Shown here: piece by piece, positions 52,501-55,500 of the stretch | How the letters are laid out: every line of letters starts with the position of its first letter | Numbering within the stretch: position 1 is the stretch's first letter | Origin: Antedon mediterranea | Lineage: Eukaryota; Echinodermata; Crinoidea; Comatulida; Antedonidae | Direction of reading: 5' to 3' | NCBI RefSeq assembly: GCF_964355755.1 | Contig: NC_092674.1 | Coordinates: 2,983,001-3,043,000 of the forward strand | DNA: 60,000 bases | The notes under the pieces: model-generated | Databases searched by the model: none | What the model saw: the letters and a program-made list of their open reading frames with translations, nothing else | Told to the model about the DNA's origin: nothing | Position numbers and translations under genes: made by a program

Positions 52501-55500
52501 GCGTTTCATGTCGTTTAAAACATTTCAAAAATTCCCACGCGTGCGCACATTTTTACGTGTGCGGTGCGCACGTAGCATTGATAACGTATTTTTTTCGCGT
52601 GATTTATGTTTTTCCAGCCTTTTCTAGTAATTTTACCAAATTTTAAACAATTTCGACTTAAAGATACGTCATACGAGCACGTCGAATTGGACAATTTGCG
52701 CGCGTTTTTTATGAAAAGGTTAAAAAATTCGTTTAAAATATGCCTTTTTTTAAATAGTCGTAATTTCTAAACTAGACGGTCAACTTTTTGTGGATGGCAT
52801 ATTCTGGAAGTAGATGAGTTTTAGATATCGGATCAGGTATTAATATGGCTAACCGGACATTGTGACGTCATCGTATGGCCACACGAATATAAAATTTAGG
52901 ATTTTTGTATCTTTCGTCATAGCTCATCACATTGAATAGAGCGCATCTCCACTTATCCGTTTTCCATTTTCACCCTGATTTTGATATTGTCTAGGTCAAT
53001 CAACTATCTTTCGCATGAGCTAAAAATATTTTAATTTTTTTGACGTCATCATGCCTAAAAATTTAAATCACGTGTGGCATTAATTTCATCTTTACAGTAA
53101 ATTTTAATCTGTTATAGCTCGTAAGAATAAAATGTGATAATCACGATTAAAACTTTTTCTGGAAGCTTTTGGATTGTAGATACAAAATTATGTAAAAATG
53201 TTGCCAATCGGATGTTGTGACGTCATCATATGGCCAGTTAAATAAAAAAGGTCGTATTTTCATCTTTTGCGTCATAATTCATTACATTTAAAAGAGCGCG
53301 CATCAATATTTAACGTATTCAAATTTCTTCTACACGCTAATACGTTGTTGCTGAGATAATTTCCTTTCGGAATTGCTAACTTCGCGTTTCATTTTAAAAC
53401 CGTCAACATGTTAAAAATTGCAATAAATTGCGGGTCCCGTAATTTCACCTATTCTACACTGTATGTGATATGGATACAGATTATACTGTGTATACTATAT
53501 ATGAATTTAAATAATAAAATTCAGCAATAACAACATATCATATTCTTCAGTTCAGGTCATAATGCCAACGTGAACACTTCCTTTTGTCCTCAACCTATCC
53601 CTTTAATGTTAATGTTGCACCACTTGCGCGGCGGATAACCAAACTCGTCAAAGTGACGAGTTACATGTCTAGTTTTTTTTACATTGATATACCCAGTGGG
53701 TTGTACACTACATGATTCAATCACTTTTATGTTGGTTCGATGGGGTTTGCTATGTTTTTTTGGAGGTTTGCGGGGGTTTGCGGTGTTTAGCAATACCCTT
53801 GCATTGTTGTATAGTTTTATTGTTACATTTGCTAATTAAATTAAATGGCTATTGAACCACCCAGCACAAATACACTATGCAACATTGCCTATCAACATCT
53901 GATGGATGTATCTTGAACTACGGTATACCAGCATTACAACAGAATTGGAAGAGAAAATTGGAATAATCTTGCAATATTATCCAAACTGTTTCCTTCCTTC
54001 AATACTGTACATTAAATTAAACATTGTTAAAATTAATCACGCAAAAACCTTGATTCAGATTTCATTGTTTTCATTGACCTGGGTGAGGGGTGTTTATAAA
54101 CATTTGTTACATCTTGACCTGAGTGAATGTTATGTTGGATGGAGAGGGATGTTTTATGAATATTCATTACATCTTGACCTGGGTGTTGCATTGAGAAGGG
54201 TGTTTATGAATATTCATTACATCTTGACCTGGGTGCTAAATGGAAAAGGATGTTTATGAATATTCATTACATCTATCTTGACCTGGGAGCTACATGGAGA
54301 ATGTTGTATATGAATATTCATTACAACTTGAACTGGGTGCTACTGTTTCATGGAAGATGTTTATGAATATTCATTACATCATCTATTTTGACCTGGGAGA
54401 TGCATGGAGGGGAGTTTATAAATATTCATTACTGTACATCTATTTTGACCTGGAAGCTGCATGGAGAGGGATGGTTATGTTAAACATTCCTCAAATTCCT
54501 TTAGTACTTCGCAGTGCATTAATATTAAATATTTATTTCACATTGCTCAATATTGCATTGCAAAACCTACAGTATACCATTACCAGTTGTACAAAATGCA
54601 GTATATCAAATATTGATACAAAACGACCATTTCTCCTGTTACATGTCCAGTGTTCATGGTATCATCGTTATGCATGAGTGAACAACAGTGTTTCTGTACA
54701 AATTTTTAGATCAGTGGATTAGTCAAGTCTTAAAAAGTTATATCCAAATCCACTATCACATGCTAATATAAAATTTTAGTATGAAAATATAAAAACTAAA
54801 TTTAGTTTTTAGGTATGGGTATTGCTAAACACCGCAAACCCCCGCAAACCTCCAAAAAAATATAGCAAACCCCATCGAACCAACATAAAAGTGATTGAAT
54901 CATGTAGTGTACAACCCACTGGGTGTATTCATGTTAAAAAAATATTAAATTTCTACTGTTAACTACTTATTTTTGGGGTAAAACATCATTTTTTGGTCAA
55001 AAATGATTGCTAAACCCCGCAAACCTCCAAAAAAATATAGCAAACCCCACCGAACCAACATAAAAGTGATTGAATCATGTAGTGTACAACCCACTGGCTA
55101 TATCCATGTAAACAAAAAATTTAATTTCTACTGTTAACTACTTATTTTTGGGGTAAAACATCATTTTTTGGTCAAAAATGATTGCTAATTTTTAACCAAA
55201 AAATGATGTTTTATCCCCAAAAAAGTAGTTAACAGTAGAATTTTAATAATTTATATACCCAGTGGGTCGTACACTACATTATTCAATCACTTTTATGTTG
55301 GTTCGGTGGGGTTTGCTATGGTTTTTTGGAGGTTTGCGGGGTTTAGTAATCATTTTTTATTTGAAAAAATGATGTTTTACCCCAAAAATAAGTTGTTAAC
55401 AGTAAAAATGTATTTTTTTTTTTACATTGATAAACCCAGTGGGTTGTACACTACATGATTCAATCACTTTTATGTTGGTTCGATGGGGTTTGCTATATTT

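Noticed and set aside
53906-54677. Two open frames of 117 and 127 codons on the + strand
   Set aside because: They run through the 57-62-bp tandem repeat, and the repeated peptide reflects the repeat unit rather than a gene.
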